Assembly: GCA_965220935.1 (NCBI GenBank)
Contig: OZ244857.1
Coordinates: forward strand, 1,116,001-1,180,000
Source of the DNA: Bin80 sp965220935
GTDB lineage: Bacteria; Bacteroidota; Rhodothermia; Rhodothermales; Bin80
DNA: 64,000 bases
Direction: 5' to 3'
The notes under the pieces were generated by a model. That model did not search any database, was not told the origin of the DNA, and worked only from the letters and a program-made list of their open reading frames with translations. Positions 19,956 through 29,934 of this stretch are shown here, one piece after another. The translations under genes were made by a program, and so were the position numbers. Within the stretch, counting starts at the first letter, position 1. Every line of letters starts with the position of its first letter.

Positions 19956-20432
19956 ATGTGTGCTATCATTGATGCAAACGTCATGTATGAGGTTTTTGGA
20001 AACGAACATCATGAGGCAGGATTACAATTCCGTCGCTGGATATATAGTGGTAGGGGGCGTTTAGTCGTAGGTGGAAGATTAACCACCGAACTTTCAAGGG
20101 CTTCGGTAAAATTTAGACATTGGATTTCAGCAGCTCAATTTCAGGGTATGATTTCACGAAAATCAGATGATATAGTCAACCAAAGAGAACTTGATCTCAC
20201 TGATGAGGGCCGCTGTCAATCCGATGACCCTCATATCATTGCTCTTGCCCAAGTCAGTGGGGTTCGTTTGTTGTATTTCAACGATAAAGCTTTGCAACAG
20301 GATTTCAAAAATAAAGATTTGATCAATAGCCCCAGAGGTAAAATCTATACAACGAATGAAGGTCGTGAAAAATTTTCATCAGGCCACAAAGAATTATTGG
20401 CACGAAGAGATCTTTGTCAGTCAACGAAATGA
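19956..20432 (+). CDS. PIN-domain ribonuclease-like protein
   Basis: A 158-aa protein with the acidic constellation of PIN nucleases: Asp6 in CAIIDAN, Glu45 in TTELSRA, Asp91 in SDDPHIIALA and Asp110 in YFNDKALQQDF. Strand-like segments surround each of these. PIN domains cut single-stranded RNA using metal ions. It follows the AAA-ATPase gene by 3 bases and was evidently co-translated with it, so the ATPase probably controls the nuclease. The gene is intact although its partner is broken, which suggests that the nuclease alone is harmless or not expressed. No antitoxin of the VapB type is visible next to it. Confidence 0.75.
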   Translation: MCAIIDANVMYEVFGNEHHEAGLQFRRWIYSGRGRLVVGGRLTTELSRASVKFRHWISAAQFQGMISRKSDDIVNQRELDLTDEGRCQSDDPHIIALAQVSGVRLLYFNDKALQQDFKNKDLINSPRGKIYTTNEGREKFSSGHKELLARRDLCQSTK

Positions 20433-20778
20433 TTGATTGAATAATAAGACTAGAAATATATGGCAGGTTTCGTCCGGTTCATCACACCGATCTTATGCCG
20501 CTTAGTATACTGATTATGGTGTTGCCCTGATATGACCTTCAATCCGGGTCCATGGTGCTCTGCGCTGTACGATGTTCAGAGGTAATGCAATTTGCTACCG
20601 AAGTTCGGGTTGAGAATGTGTTATTGTTCAATCAGGGGATCTGATAAATGCTGTCGGTATCGTCGCATCTAGGGATCAATACTTGCCTCAATTTGACGAT
20701 GTTAATGGGATGGATTTACAACATGGATAAAGGGGGATGTGGTGCCGGCTTTATGATCCTTATCAGATGGAGGGATTA
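20433..20778. other. region without a recognisable gene
   Basis: About 350 bases between the PIN gene and the interrupted frame. All frames contain stops. The sequence may be decayed coding DNA, since protein-like frame appears just downstream, but I cannot name anything in it. Confidence 0.4.
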
Positions 20779-20918
20779 AGTGCCGCGCTCCAAATTTTCT
20801 CAGATTCAGTCAACACATCTTCTTGACTGCGCCAATAGGGTGATCAATTCTCAAGTAACATATTGGTAAACTTGTCCGCTTCCTGATTTACCAGAAGAAG
20901 AAACAACCCTTCAAACAT
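20779..20918 (+). pseudogene. left part of an unknown reading frame interrupted by the ISNCY element
   Basis: A plus-strand frame (QIQSTHLLDCANRVINSQ) meets a stop at 20867. It then resumes in the same frame as PLPDLPEEETTLQTY, running directly into the insertion element. Removing the element joins it to 22862 as LQTY-LTDVQELVAHNN. No start is visible and the family is unknown. It was decayed already, because the internal stop is independent of the insertion. Confidence 0.5.
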
Positions 20919-20922
20919 ACCT

Positions 20923-22861
20923 AGTGCCTGACAAAAAACCCCTACTTTGGGGTGTCACAATTTTTTGCGGGGCTTAATATACGAATTTTTTATTAACTGC
21001 TGGGCAGACTCTCCGATTTTAGTCGCGAAATTTTTGATCTGTTTCACCGATCTGCAAACCTCACCTATATTTGATCCAAATTCAGTGCATAGGCCACCGA
21101 TTTTGCCTAAAATCTCTGCCGCACGGACGCACCTTTCCCAGCTCCAATGGTGGAGTAAGTTTTTTTGTGACTCAATGAAGAGTAATTTACGCCGCTTGGC
21201 GAAACGACTCTCGGTATCGGGCCATTAATACCTTCCCGATTCGGCACAAATTCGTGGCGACCACACTTGCACCGATGCTTCGCGCAAACCCCGCCTTACC
21301 TCCTTTGGTACGAATACGTGCACCACCATGCCAGAGTTGATACAGGACTCAATCTGCGCATGCTGCCGACGTTTTCGCCGAAACTCTTCCGCCGATTCTC
21401 GTTCGCGCTCTATCTTGTTCTTATAGCCCTTTTTGGGAAGAATGACCTCTATATCCAGAGCGCTTAATGCCTCAAAATTCTGAGGCGACCAAAACCCGCG
21501 ATCAAAACTCATGGATCCAAGGTTTTCAAACTCTGTCCGATACTTGGTGGCGATCTCAATGGTCATATCTACATCTGATTGCGTCCATATAATCTCCCAT
21601 CCCAGAATCAAGCCATGTTGACATTCGCGACGGGAACCCCCAATTCTACCTGATTGGGCATGGCCTTCCCCTTGACAATCCAACGTGTATGCTCGGCATG
21701 GAGCGATAATAACTTCTCTGCATTGGGAATCTTTTCCCCCTCTATCACACGACGATGAACCAAATCTACCAACCGATTGAACTGTTCAATCACCTTTTCT
21801 AATGGCGCAATCCGACTTGAACTTGGGTCAAGTTCTTTGATCTTATCCAAGACCAGTATACACTTCTGAATTCGATAGTAACAAATCTTAAAGAAGGCTA
21901 AGACCAGCTCTGGATTCGTCTCACGCTTCTTGGTGGTGTTGATCTCCAAATAGGCATTGTTAACCGTAATAATCAAATGCTTTAACTGACGCCAATGTCG
22001 TACGCCCCTAAATTGAAGGCCTCCCAGGCCCTTGAAGCAAGCTGCATGGCCAGAATGATTGAATCGCGCAATAACCGAACATCATGGGGTGTCTCAACAT
22101 GGGTTTCCACCACATACGAATCCGTCCGCGCTTCCAAAGGCGCATCAGATGCAACCCCAAAGACCTCTAACCCATGATCCACGATCATCCGATTGAGGGT
22201 CAACCAAATGTCATCGGTGATCAGACTCACATTGTTGATAATCGTCTGCACACGATACAAGGACTTCGTACCAAAATCACTCGTATCATTTTGTAATAAG
22301 GTGCGAATGAGCGCAGAGTCATTAACCGTAAACGTCAATCGGTCAAAATCATAATCAAGCCCGAATTTTAGTGCGGCTAAGACAAAGATACGCCAGTACG
22401 TCAAACCCGGGCGCCCCGTAGTCTGATCTGTGTTCTCTCCGATCGCCTCTTGCAGGTACATGACAATCCGATCCCGTAGATCTGTGGCCATCCAGATGGA
22501 CTGCAATGCCAAGATGATTTGGGACGTGTCGTCTCTGGAATTAGGATCTACGAAAAGATCCTCAATGGAGTTCATCCCCAGTGTCGGTTCAGTGTCAAAT
22601 TGTGCGCGCATGGTCAATGATGTGATTAAATGAACGGTGAAGATTTTTCAAATCTTGATCAATTCAGAAAGAAAAACCCCAGAAAAGTCCTATAAATACA
22701 GTGATATCCACCGCCACAGGAAAAGTTTCGATTTTTTCATGAAAAATCTTCAACGCCTAAAATAACCGCAAAATGAACAAGCAAACTATCGGTAAGTACT
22801 TGTAAAATATAGCCCTTGCGATCCTATGCTAACCCAGAATTAGAGTTTATTGTCAGGCACT
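20923..22861 (-). mobile_element. ISNCY-type (IS1202-like) insertion sequence, 1939 bp
   Basis: The ends begin AGTGCCTGACAA at 20923 and, inverted, at 22861; 16 of the first 20 bases match. ACCT flanks both sides (20919-20922 and 22862-22865) as a probable target duplication. The element carries one minus-strand transposase that is broken by frameshifts. Excision joins the plus-strand frame LQTY|LTDVQEL precisely, which supports the boundaries. Confidence 0.8.
21187..22617 (-). pseudogene. ISNCY-family transposase, broken by several frameshifts
   Basis: Four collinear pieces in changing frames make up one transposase of about 475 aa. The first, 22617 to 21982, has GRPGLTYWRIFVLAALKFGL, INNVSLITDDIW, then the DDE first Asp region SYVVETHVETPHDVRLLRDS. 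The second runs 21976-21608 (VNNAYLEIN to KAMPNQVELG). The third, 21683 to about 21300, has the SMSFDRGFWSPQN Asp motif and EVILPKKGYKN. The last runs to a stop at 21187 as ARIRTKGGKAGFARSIGA...RYRESFRQAA. Shifts lie near 22005, 21620 and 21330. The same C-terminal sequence is found again in a remnant near 42.9 kb. Confidence 0.85.
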
Positions 22862-23076
22862 ACCTAACAGATGTTCAAGAATTAGTGGCTCATAACAATG
22901 ATTTAATGGGCCTTTATAATAACTCAAATTCCTTTGGTACACCATCGGAAAATGAAATGGTTGTCCATTACATAATCCACTGCTACGAGCACTTGGCTGG
23001 TCCGTGGAAAACATTGCACTTGAATGGTTTAAAATTGACATATGTGTGTTCAATAGACATCCTTTTGCCTGATTGA
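22862..23076 (+). pseudogene. right part of the ISNCY-interrupted frame, ending in an SNF2-helicase stop scrap
   Basis: The frame continues from the insertion as LTDVQELVAHNNDLMGLY through MVVHYIIHCYEHLAGPW, and ends ILLPD-stop. The last 18 or so bases before the stop match the end of the SNF2-like helicase gene at 61530-61548, which also ends ILLPD. From there on the sequence is a copy of the downstream methylase region. The junction near 23058 is therefore a recombination point. The family of the upstream part is unknown. Confidence 0.55.
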
Positions 23077-23080
23077 TAGA

Positions 23081-26000
23081 ATGACTTACCCGGGTATACG
23101 TATTCAGGGGGCTATTTTGTCTCCAGACATCTTGGTGCAGATTGAGGAGTTGCCTGGCCAGCGGCCGAGTGATTTTGGACTTGATTCCAGTAACAGGGTC
23201 AAAGATGAGATTGCGCGCTCTTGGGCTGATGCTCAGGATTATTGGCGCATTTTCCAGAGAAAGTTAGACACGACTGATGATAAAGCGACAACGCTGACCC
23301 GCAATCAGTGGATCATCCCATTGATGGGGCTTCTGCGTTACGACATTGCGTATCAAGCGCGGGGTACGATGCTTGATGGACGGCTCTACAACATTAGCCA
23401 CTATGCGACGAATCGTGCGAACACGCCGGTTCAAATCATTGGGGCAAGAGATCCTGCGGGCCTTGACAAGAAGCCTGATCAATCAGCGCGTAAAATGTCG
23501 GCGCATGCGCTGATCCAAGAGTTTCTAAACCTCCATGATCAGCTCTATGGCCTTGTCACCAATGGTCGCCTGTTACGATTGCTCCGAGATAGTTCACGGC
23601 TTGTCAAGCAAAGCTACCTTGAGTTTGATTTGGACCGCATTTTCGGTGATGGACTGTATGCTGATTTTGCGCTTCTATACCGGCTCCTTCATGCAACGCG
23701 CCTGCCCATCTCCAATGAGATGGCCGCGGAGAGCTTGATGGAGCGATACCATCAGGATTCACTGGATCAAGGTGCACGGATTCGAGAAGGGCTCAGTCGT
23801 GCAGTCAAAGAGGCCGTTCTCATGTTTGGGAATGGGTTTCTAAAGCACCCAACTAACACATCTCTGCGAGATGCTGCGAGAAAGGGAATGATTTCAACGA
23901 GCGGGATTAACCCAGCCTCTGAGGAAGACGAGTTCAGTAGCACCTACTTTCAGCAGATCTTACGGTTGATTTACCGTCTACTGTTTTTAATGGTGATTGA
24001 AGAGCGTGAACTAGTATTTCCTAAAAACACCCCGAAGTGGAAGCGCGACATTTATTACAACTATTACAGTGTGACGCGCCTGCGCCTTCTTTCAGAGACG
24101 CGTTATCTTCATTCGGATCGGCATCATAATCTTTGGCTGGCTTTACAGGCCTGTTTTCAGCTTTTTGAGGCCGATGGATCTGGAGATCAACTTGGCATGA
24201 CCCCTCTGGCGGGTGATTTATTTTCACCTGAGGCATTGAAGGATCTTAATCGGTGCACGCTTGGCAATGATGTGCTTCAAAACTGTCTGCGTACATTAAG
24301 CCTGTATCGCCATCCTGATAGTGGTCAGCTGATCCGCGTGAATTATGCAGCGCTCAATGTGGAAGAATTTGGTTCAGTGTATGAAGGATTATTGGAGTTT
24401 GAGTCAGAGTTTGTTGAGGCAGGGTATGACATAGGGTTTCAATTCAAAAAGGGCAGAGAGCGTTCAGCAACGGGCTCGCACTATACGCCCGATGATTTGG
24501 TGCAGCCCCTGATCAAGCATTCGTTAGACCATCTCATTGAGGCATGTTTGAAAAAAGATGATCCAGCGGCCGCATTGCTGGAGTTAAAGGTTGCCGACAT
24601 TGCCTGCGGTTCGGGGCATATCCTTTTGGCCGCTGCGCGTCGAATTGGCACGCAGTTAGCGATTGTACAGACTGGGGAAGAGCAGCCATCGCCATCCGCT
24701 TATCGTGAGGCGCTGAGAAATGTGATTTCCAGATGTATTTATGGGGTAGACGTAAATCCGCTGGCGGTTGAATTATGCAAGGTCGCTTTATGGCTTGAGG
24801 CGCACAACCCGGGTAAGCCTCTGAACTTCCTTGACCATCATATCAAGTGTGGCAATGCGATTGTTGGCTTCGCCCATCTCAACGAAGTTGGACAGGGGAT
24901 CCCCATGGCTGCCTTCAAAGCATTGTCGGGTGACGACAAGAGCATCGCCGCTGCCTATCGCAAGAGAAACAAGGAGGACATTAAACAGCAGGGGCAGTTA
25001 TCCATAGACAGTGCCACCAGCCTGCTATCTGTGCCATTAGAAGATATCCTCAATAAGTGGAAAGTGCTTCTCACGCTCCCAGAGCAAACGCCTGCCCAGG
25101 TAGAGATCAAGAAACAGCGGTTTGATCGTTTTCGCAAAAGCGCCTCTGCGAAACTTTTGCGGACGATGGCCGATATTCCGATTGCACAATTTTATACCCC
25201 TAAAACCTTTGATCACGAAAAATACCTCATGACCGATAGTGAATTTCGTGGGTATTGTAATGGACGGTTAGGGGGCGATGGCATTGATCATGCCAGGCAG
25301 ATCCGTCAAGACAAGCGATTCTTTCATTGGTTTTTAGAGTTTCCAGATGTGATGGATCAAGGTGGATTTGATTGTATTCTTGGCAATCCACCTTATCTGG
25401 GTGGACAAGGCTTGAGTGGAACCTATGGACATCCATTTTGCGAATATATTAAATGGCAGTATGCCCCTGCGGGTCTTAGTGACTTAGTCGTGTTTTTTCT
25501 ACGACGTATCTACGTATTGCTTAAAGACAGTGGTTTTGCCTCTATCATCACCACCAATTCGATTATTGATGGCAAAATCCGCAGAGACGGATTGGAGCAG
25601 GTTATCAGATCAGGGGGCGAGATCAATATGGCCATCCGAGGTGTGAAGTGGCCAGGAGTCGCCAATCTCGTTGTCTCTACGCTGGCGATTCATAAAGGTA
25701 AGTGGACGGGCATCAAAATGCTGGACAACCAACCTGCTGAGAGGATTAACACCTTTTTTGAAGACGATGATGAGCAGGTTAAACCGAGTATTGTTGCTGA
25801 GAGCTTGAACAAAATGTTTCAGGGGGCCATTTATCTTGGCGATGGGTTTTTACTGACCGAAACAGAAGCAGATCAATTGCGCAGTTACGATCCACGTAAC
25901 GGTGAAGTCATCATGTCCATCATTAATGGGAAAGAATTAAACAGTCATCCAGATCAGGCGCCAGAAAGGAGCATTATCAATTTCCGAGATTGGCCGATTG

Positions 26001-26863
26001 AGCGTGCACGGGAATTCCCAGAGCCTTTCTCAATCGTTGAAGAAAAGGTGAAGCCTTTTAGAGCAACACAGAAAGATAAAAGTATTCGTGAATTGTGGTG
26101 GCTTTTTTTGAGGTATCGTCCAAATTTAAGTCAAGCAATCCAAGATCTCTCATTCTGCTTTGCTGCTACTGGAACGACCAAGTATCTGAACTTTTCAGTG
26201 ATGCCGACCAACCTAGTCTTTAGTGTCGCACTTTATGTCTTTGCCACCGACCGCTGGGACCTTTTCAGCATCGTGCAGTCCACGCTCCACGAAGTCTGGG
26301 CTCGCAAATATAGCGGCACGCTGAAACAAGATTTAAGCTACTCGTCATCCAACTGTTTCAATACATTTGCTTTCCCAAAAGGACTCTGTGAAACTCCCAA
26401 CCCCAGCCTCGCAGATATCGGCGAAAAATATCACACGCACCGCAAGGATTTGATGCAAGTCCTATGGCTTGGACTCACAGATATCTATAACCTATTTCAC
26501 AATCCAGACTTATCCCCCGAAATCGTCGCAAAGATCTCAAAAAAAGATCTGCAGACCGCAGCCACAGGGTATGAGTCAATCCTTGAACTGCGACGCCTGC
26601 ATATCAAACTTGACAGCGCAGTGCGTGATACGTACGGCTGGCAAGACCTTGATCTGGAGCATGATTTTCATGACATGGAAACACTACCCGAAAATGACCG
26701 GCTTCGCTATACAATTAGCTCCAAAGCCCGCCGTGAGGTATTAAAACGGTTACTGGCCGAGAATCTTATCCGCTCTGAGAATCAGTCAATAAATGCCGGT
26801 GGCAAAGGAATGCGTAGTACCAAGAAAGTTGAGTCAACAAAGAACTTACCAGATCTCTACTGA
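23081..26863 (+). CDS. Eco57I-type N6-adenine DNA methyltransferase (DrmMI/PglX-like), complete copy
   Basis: A 1260-aa protein. The N-terminal half is helical with a nuclease-like or recognition region (RNQWIIPLMGLLRYDI, ALIQEFLN, LVTNGRLLRLLRDS). The methylase core follows: SAM-binding motif I ADIACGSGHILLAA at about residues 505-518, GVDVNPLAVELCKVALWLE, and catalytic motif IV GNPPYLGG at about 767-774. A C-terminal target-recognition region comes last. Large single-chain adenine methylases of this kind occur in class 1 DISARM and BREX and in type IIG systems. This copy lies away from helicase genes in the decayed island, with only a scrap of the helicase stop region in front. It is nearly identical to the second copy at 61553 apart from two local patches. 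Confidence 0.88.
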   Translation: MTYPGIRIQGAILSPDILVQIEELPGQRPSDFGLDSSNRVKDEIARSWADAQDYWRIFQRKLDTTDDKATTLTRNQWIIPLMGLLRYDIAYQARGTMLDGRLYNISHYATNRANTPVQIIGARDPAGLDKKPDQSARKMSAHALIQEFLNLHDQLYGLVTNGRLLRLLRDSSRLVKQSYLEFDLDRIFGDGLYADFALLYRLLHATRLPISNEMAAESLMERYHQDSLDQGARIREGLSRAVKEAVLMFGNGFLKHPTNTSLRDAARKGMISTSGINPASEEDEFSSTYFQQILRLIYRLLFLMVIEERELVFPKNTPKWKRDIYYNYYSVTRLRLLSETRYLHSDRHHNLWLALQACFQLFEADGSGDQLGMTPLAGDLFSPEALKDLNRCTLGNDVLQNCLRTLSLYRHPDSGQLIRVNYAALNVEEFGSVYEGLLEFESEFVEAGYDIGFQFKKGRERSATGSHYTPDDLVQPLIKHSLDHLIEACLKKDDPAAALLELKVADIACGSGHILLAAARRIGTQLAIVQTGEEQPSPSAYREALRNVISRCIYGVDVNPLAVELCKVALWLEAHNPGKPLNFLDHHIKCGNAIVGFAHLNEVGQGIPMAAFKALSGDDKSIAAAYRKRNKEDIKQQGQLSIDSATSLLSVPLEDILNKWKVLLTLPEQTPAQVEIKKQRFDRFRKSASAKLLRTMADIPIAQFYTPKTFDHEKYLMTDSEFRGYCNGRLGGDGIDHARQIRQDKRFFHWFLEFPDVMDQGGFDCILGNPPYLGGQGLSGTYGHPFCEYIKWQYAPAGLSDLVVFFLRRIYVLLKDSGFASIITTNSIIDGKIRRDGLEQVIRSGGEINMAIRGVKWPGVANLVVSTLAIHKGKWTGIKMLDNQPAERINTFFEDDDEQVKPSIVAESLNKMFQGAIYLGDGFLLTETEADQLRSYDPRNGEVIMSIINGKELNSHPDQAPERSIINFRDWPIERAREFPEPFSIVEEKVKPFRATQKDKSIRELWWLFLRYRPNLSQAIQDLSFCFAATGTTKYLNFSVMPTNLVFSVALYVFATDRWDLFSIVQSTLHEVWARKYSGTLKQDLSYSSSNCFNTFAFPKGLCETPNPSLADIGEKYHTHRKDLMQVLWLGLTDIYNLFHNPDLSPEIVAKISKKDLQTAATGYESILELRRLHIKLDSAVRDTYGWQDLDLEHDFHDMETLPENDRLRYTISSKARREVLKRLLAENLIRSENQSINAGGKGMRSTKKVESTKNLPDLY

Positions 26864-27116
26864 GCATAATACTGATGAGTAGAGTAGGAGATTATCAACA
26901 AATCAAGCATGATGGTTTTAGAGAAAATAATAATACTCATATAAATGGTGATCCGATTTATGATTCTCTTTATTTTTCACAATTTTAGAAAGTCAACAAT
27001 AATCTTACTAATTCAAGAGTACGTTTGGTGCTCGCCAAATGCTTAATGTGAACCCCATTGATCTGTTAATGTATACATCCGATGACTAGATAATCATGGA
27101 TACGATCTAATCGTCT

Positions 27117-28271
27117 ATGTCTAATCTATTGACTGCTACCTTTGATCGCGGACCGACCAAGTATTTTCATGGCCGAGAACAAGTTCTCAATCATTTTCGA
27201 GAACTTATTACGAGTGCATTGAAGGTAAACGGGGGATCTACCTTTCTCATTCAGGGTGCAGCGGGTGCTGGTAAAAGTGCTCTTCTCCATGAGTGTGAAA
27301 AACTCGCTGAAAAGGACGGATGGGATGTGGTCAAGCTTGAGACTCCCGCAGCCATTTGGGATCCAATTGCTTTACGAACATCACTTGGCATTGGGGGGGG
27401 GCGTCACCTATTAATCGCATTACTAAATATTCTATCCACAAAATTTTCAGGGACAAACATAACATCAAACTTGCCTGAGAGTACGCCTACCAATATTAAA
27501 ATTTTAAAAAGGTACAAAAAGCCACTGCTTCTTTCATTAGACGAATCTCAAACTTTACTGAATGGAAATAGGCCGTCTGAGGATCAGATAGGACCCGCGA
27601 TTAATGTCCTAAATGCTATTCACAATGGTTTACTGAAACGTCCTGTTGTGTTAATAGCAGCTGGGTTACATCAGATGAAGCAAGCCTTCAAAATGTTAGG
27701 GGTCTCGCGTCCATCTGGAAAATACTTTGTGGAACTCAAACACCTTGATGAAAAACATCAAGTATCTATACTAAGAGACTGGCTCATTAAAGAAGGTAAA
27801 GCAATCAATGACCCATCAAGTTGGATTAAGGCAATAATGAAAGAAACCTATGGATGGCCTCAGCACATCATTTCGTATGCAGACCAAGCCGTAGATCAAT
27901 TAAAATCTGATCAATATATGATTACTAATGATGGGCTCAATGCATTATTGGAAAGAGGACGGGATGCTAGAGCGAAGTATTACAGGCATTTGATTGATGT
28001 ATTTGATGGAGATGAAATTCTTTGCTTAACTATGTCGATTGCAGATATACAAGATGGAAAGCCATTCAGTAAAGAATCTGTAGAATCTGCCTTAAATGAG
28101 AAGTTTGGGATTCATAATGGTACAAAACTATTTCACAAATTTGTGAATGAGGGTATATTGGCAAAAGATGGATATTTATATTCAGTTCCAATACCATCAA
28201 TGCATCAATGGATGAAGTCTGAACTCCAACGAGCTCTAAATGATTTATCCAATGGAAAGGAATCTAAATAA
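27117..28271 (+). CDS. AAA/STAND-like ATPase with C-terminal winged-helix-like region
   Basis: A 384-aa protein. FHGREQVLNHFRELI at the N-terminus is the lead-in typical of AAA_16/ORC-like ATPases. Walker A is GAAGAGKSAL at about 47-56 and Walker B is PLLLSLDES at about 136-144. A sensor-1-like VVLIAAGL follows, and then a helical lid. The C-terminal 100 residues (SVESALNEKFGIHNGTKLF, ILAKDGYLYSVPIPSMHQWM) look like a winged helix that would bind DNA or a partner. No effector domain is attached. It stands alone 250 bases after the methylase copy, inside a defence-like island. Roles in defence or as a regulator are both possible. Confidence 0.65.
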   Translation: MSNLLTATFDRGPTKYFHGREQVLNHFRELITSALKVNGGSTFLIQGAAGAGKSALLHECEKLAEKDGWDVVKLETPAAIWDPIALRTSLGIGGGRHLLIALLNILSTKFSGTNITSNLPESTPTNIKILKRYKKPLLLSLDESQTLLNGNRPSEDQIGPAINVLNAIHNGLLKRPVVLIAAGLHQMKQAFKMLGVSRPSGKYFVELKHLDEKHQVSILRDWLIKEGKAINDPSSWIKAIMKETYGWPQHIISYADQAVDQLKSDQYMITNDGLNALLERGRDARAKYYRHLIDVFDGDEILCLTMSIADIQDGKPFSKESVESALNEKFGIHNGTKLFHKFVNEGILAKDGYLYSVPIPSMHQWMKSELQRALNDLSNGKESK

Positions 28272-28447
28272 TAGAATTCTCATCGCGCGATAATTTTGTC
28301 TTGATTCATGGGTCATATACTTGCTAAAATTCAATGGATTATCCACGATAATGGTACCTATGCAAAGGCGGCGTGTGCCAATAAAAGTGACACGAATTTG
28401 ATTCCATTTTAGTGAATCAGGGCGAGGTCATTTTCGGTGCGATATTG

Positions 28448-28669
28448 TCATTCATGTGCTGGATTATGAGATTGTTCAATAGTTAGGTTTGTGTCAGTCT
28501 GCGGTTGATTGATCCACACTTTGCGTGGAGGCTTTGGGACATCAGGAATTCCATTGATAAATTGTTCAGGGTTGCGATCGTAGGCTCCGCGCCGGCATTG
28601 TTGCCACACTTGGTCTGCCTGTCCAAAATGGCAGTTGCTGACCGAAATCATACTCGCACCAGTTGACAA
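28448..28669 (-). pseudogene. C-terminal remnant of an IS3-family transposase (OrfB)
   Basis: The minus-strand frame carries CHFGQADQVWQQCRRGAYDR, NPEQFINGIPDVPKPPRK and VWINQPQTD. This is the highly characteristic tail of IS3-family OrfB, where HYG-A and NPERF-G-P-PP-AVWINPP are conserved. The rve integrase core with its DDE residues is absent. It is a truncated fragment lying just left of the IS110-type element, with no inverted repeats visible. Confidence 0.75.
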
Positions 28670-28838
28670 TCAACTAATGCTGGCGTTAAGCGGGTTAATC
28701 ACACAAGAGAGTCAACAGATAAGTTGCCAAATCTCTACAAGTAGAAAAGAGGAGGGGGATTCAATCACCAAGATATAATAGAAAGGAAGGTTCCCTCAGA
28801 AGTGTTATTTTTTGAGGTAACCAAACTTTCATTTTATT

Positions 28839-29934
28839 ATGTCATCTACATCTGCACCTGTTCGCTACTACGTTGGATTAGACGTTCATCGTGACACAAT
28901 CTCGGCGTGTGTTTACGATGCGACTGAGAAGCGTTACTGTGATGAGCAGATGCACACAAGCCGAAGCGTCTCGCTCGGTTTGTGGAATCTACGCGTTCAA
29001 AGTATGGGCCTTTCCGCTGTTGTTATGAGGCATCCTTTTCGGGGACTGTGCTCTATGACACATTGACCGAACACGGCGTGGATTGCGCCATCATTGCTTG
29101 ATTCCCAAGCGCTCAGGCGATCGAATCAAAACCGATCAGCGCGATGCCAGGAATTTGTCCAAGTATTTTGGATCTGGGCTTTTGACTGAATGTTTCGTCC
29201 TGGACGAAGAACTCCGAGCCGTGCGAGGACTTTTACGCAGTCGTGAGGCACTGATAAAAAGTCTTCACCAATCCAAAATGCGCGTGATTCATTTTTTGCA
29301 TGCGCACGGGCACTGTTATACAACAGGAAGCTACTGGACAAAAAAGTTTAAGACTTGGATCAATCAGATTGAGTTAGAGCGTTCCCATGACGAGTTTGTA
29401 CTACGCGGACACCTGAATGATATTGATTATCATCAGGGACGCATCCAAGAAATTGAACAGCAAGTCAAAATAGCATCCGAGTCCGAAAAGTTTCAGCAAG
29501 CAGTTCAGATTCTGCAAGGCTTCCGAGGCATTGGACTGATCTCGGCCATGCAGTTGGTTTGTGAGATTGGAGACTTTCGGCGGTTTGAGAGTCCGACGGC
29601 ACTGATGGCGTATCTTGGATTAGTTCCATCTCAACACTCCTCAGGAAACACCATCCGCACTGGTTCAATCACCAAAACTGGAAACACACACGCACGAAAG
29701 GTCTTGGTGAGCGCAGCATGGAAATACATTTACGTACCTCGGATTAGTGTTGCACTTCAAGAGCGGCAAAAACACTGCAGTGCTAAAGTCATCGCCATTA
29801 GCCAAAAAGCACAAACACGCTTATACAAACGTTACAACGCACTGAGCAAACGCAAACCTCCGAAAGTCGCGGTGGATCGTGAACTGGTTGGCTTTCTCTG
29901 GGAGGCGTTGCAACTTCCTGTTGAAACAGCCTAA
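28839..29934 (+). pseudogene. IS110-family transposase, broken by frameshift
   Basis: The N-terminal RuvC-like DEDD domain begins YYVGLDVHRDTISACVYDA at 28857, and its frame is lost near 28970. After further shifts it resumes at 29083 as IPKRSGDRIKTDQRDARNLS, which carries the second acidic cluster. The C-terminal Tnp_20 serine domain is intact: LQGFRGIGLISAMQLVCEIG, FESPTALMAYLGLVPSQHSS and RTGSITKTGNTHARKVLVS, including the conserved Ser. Total length would be about 360 aa, normal for the family. In the present sequence it cannot make a full enzyme. Confidence 0.85.

Noticed and set aside
20947..21228. Plus-strand 93-codon frame near the left end of the ISNCY element
   Set aside because: It lies opposite the transposase tail and the element's end DNA, and the composition looks like an antisense shadow.
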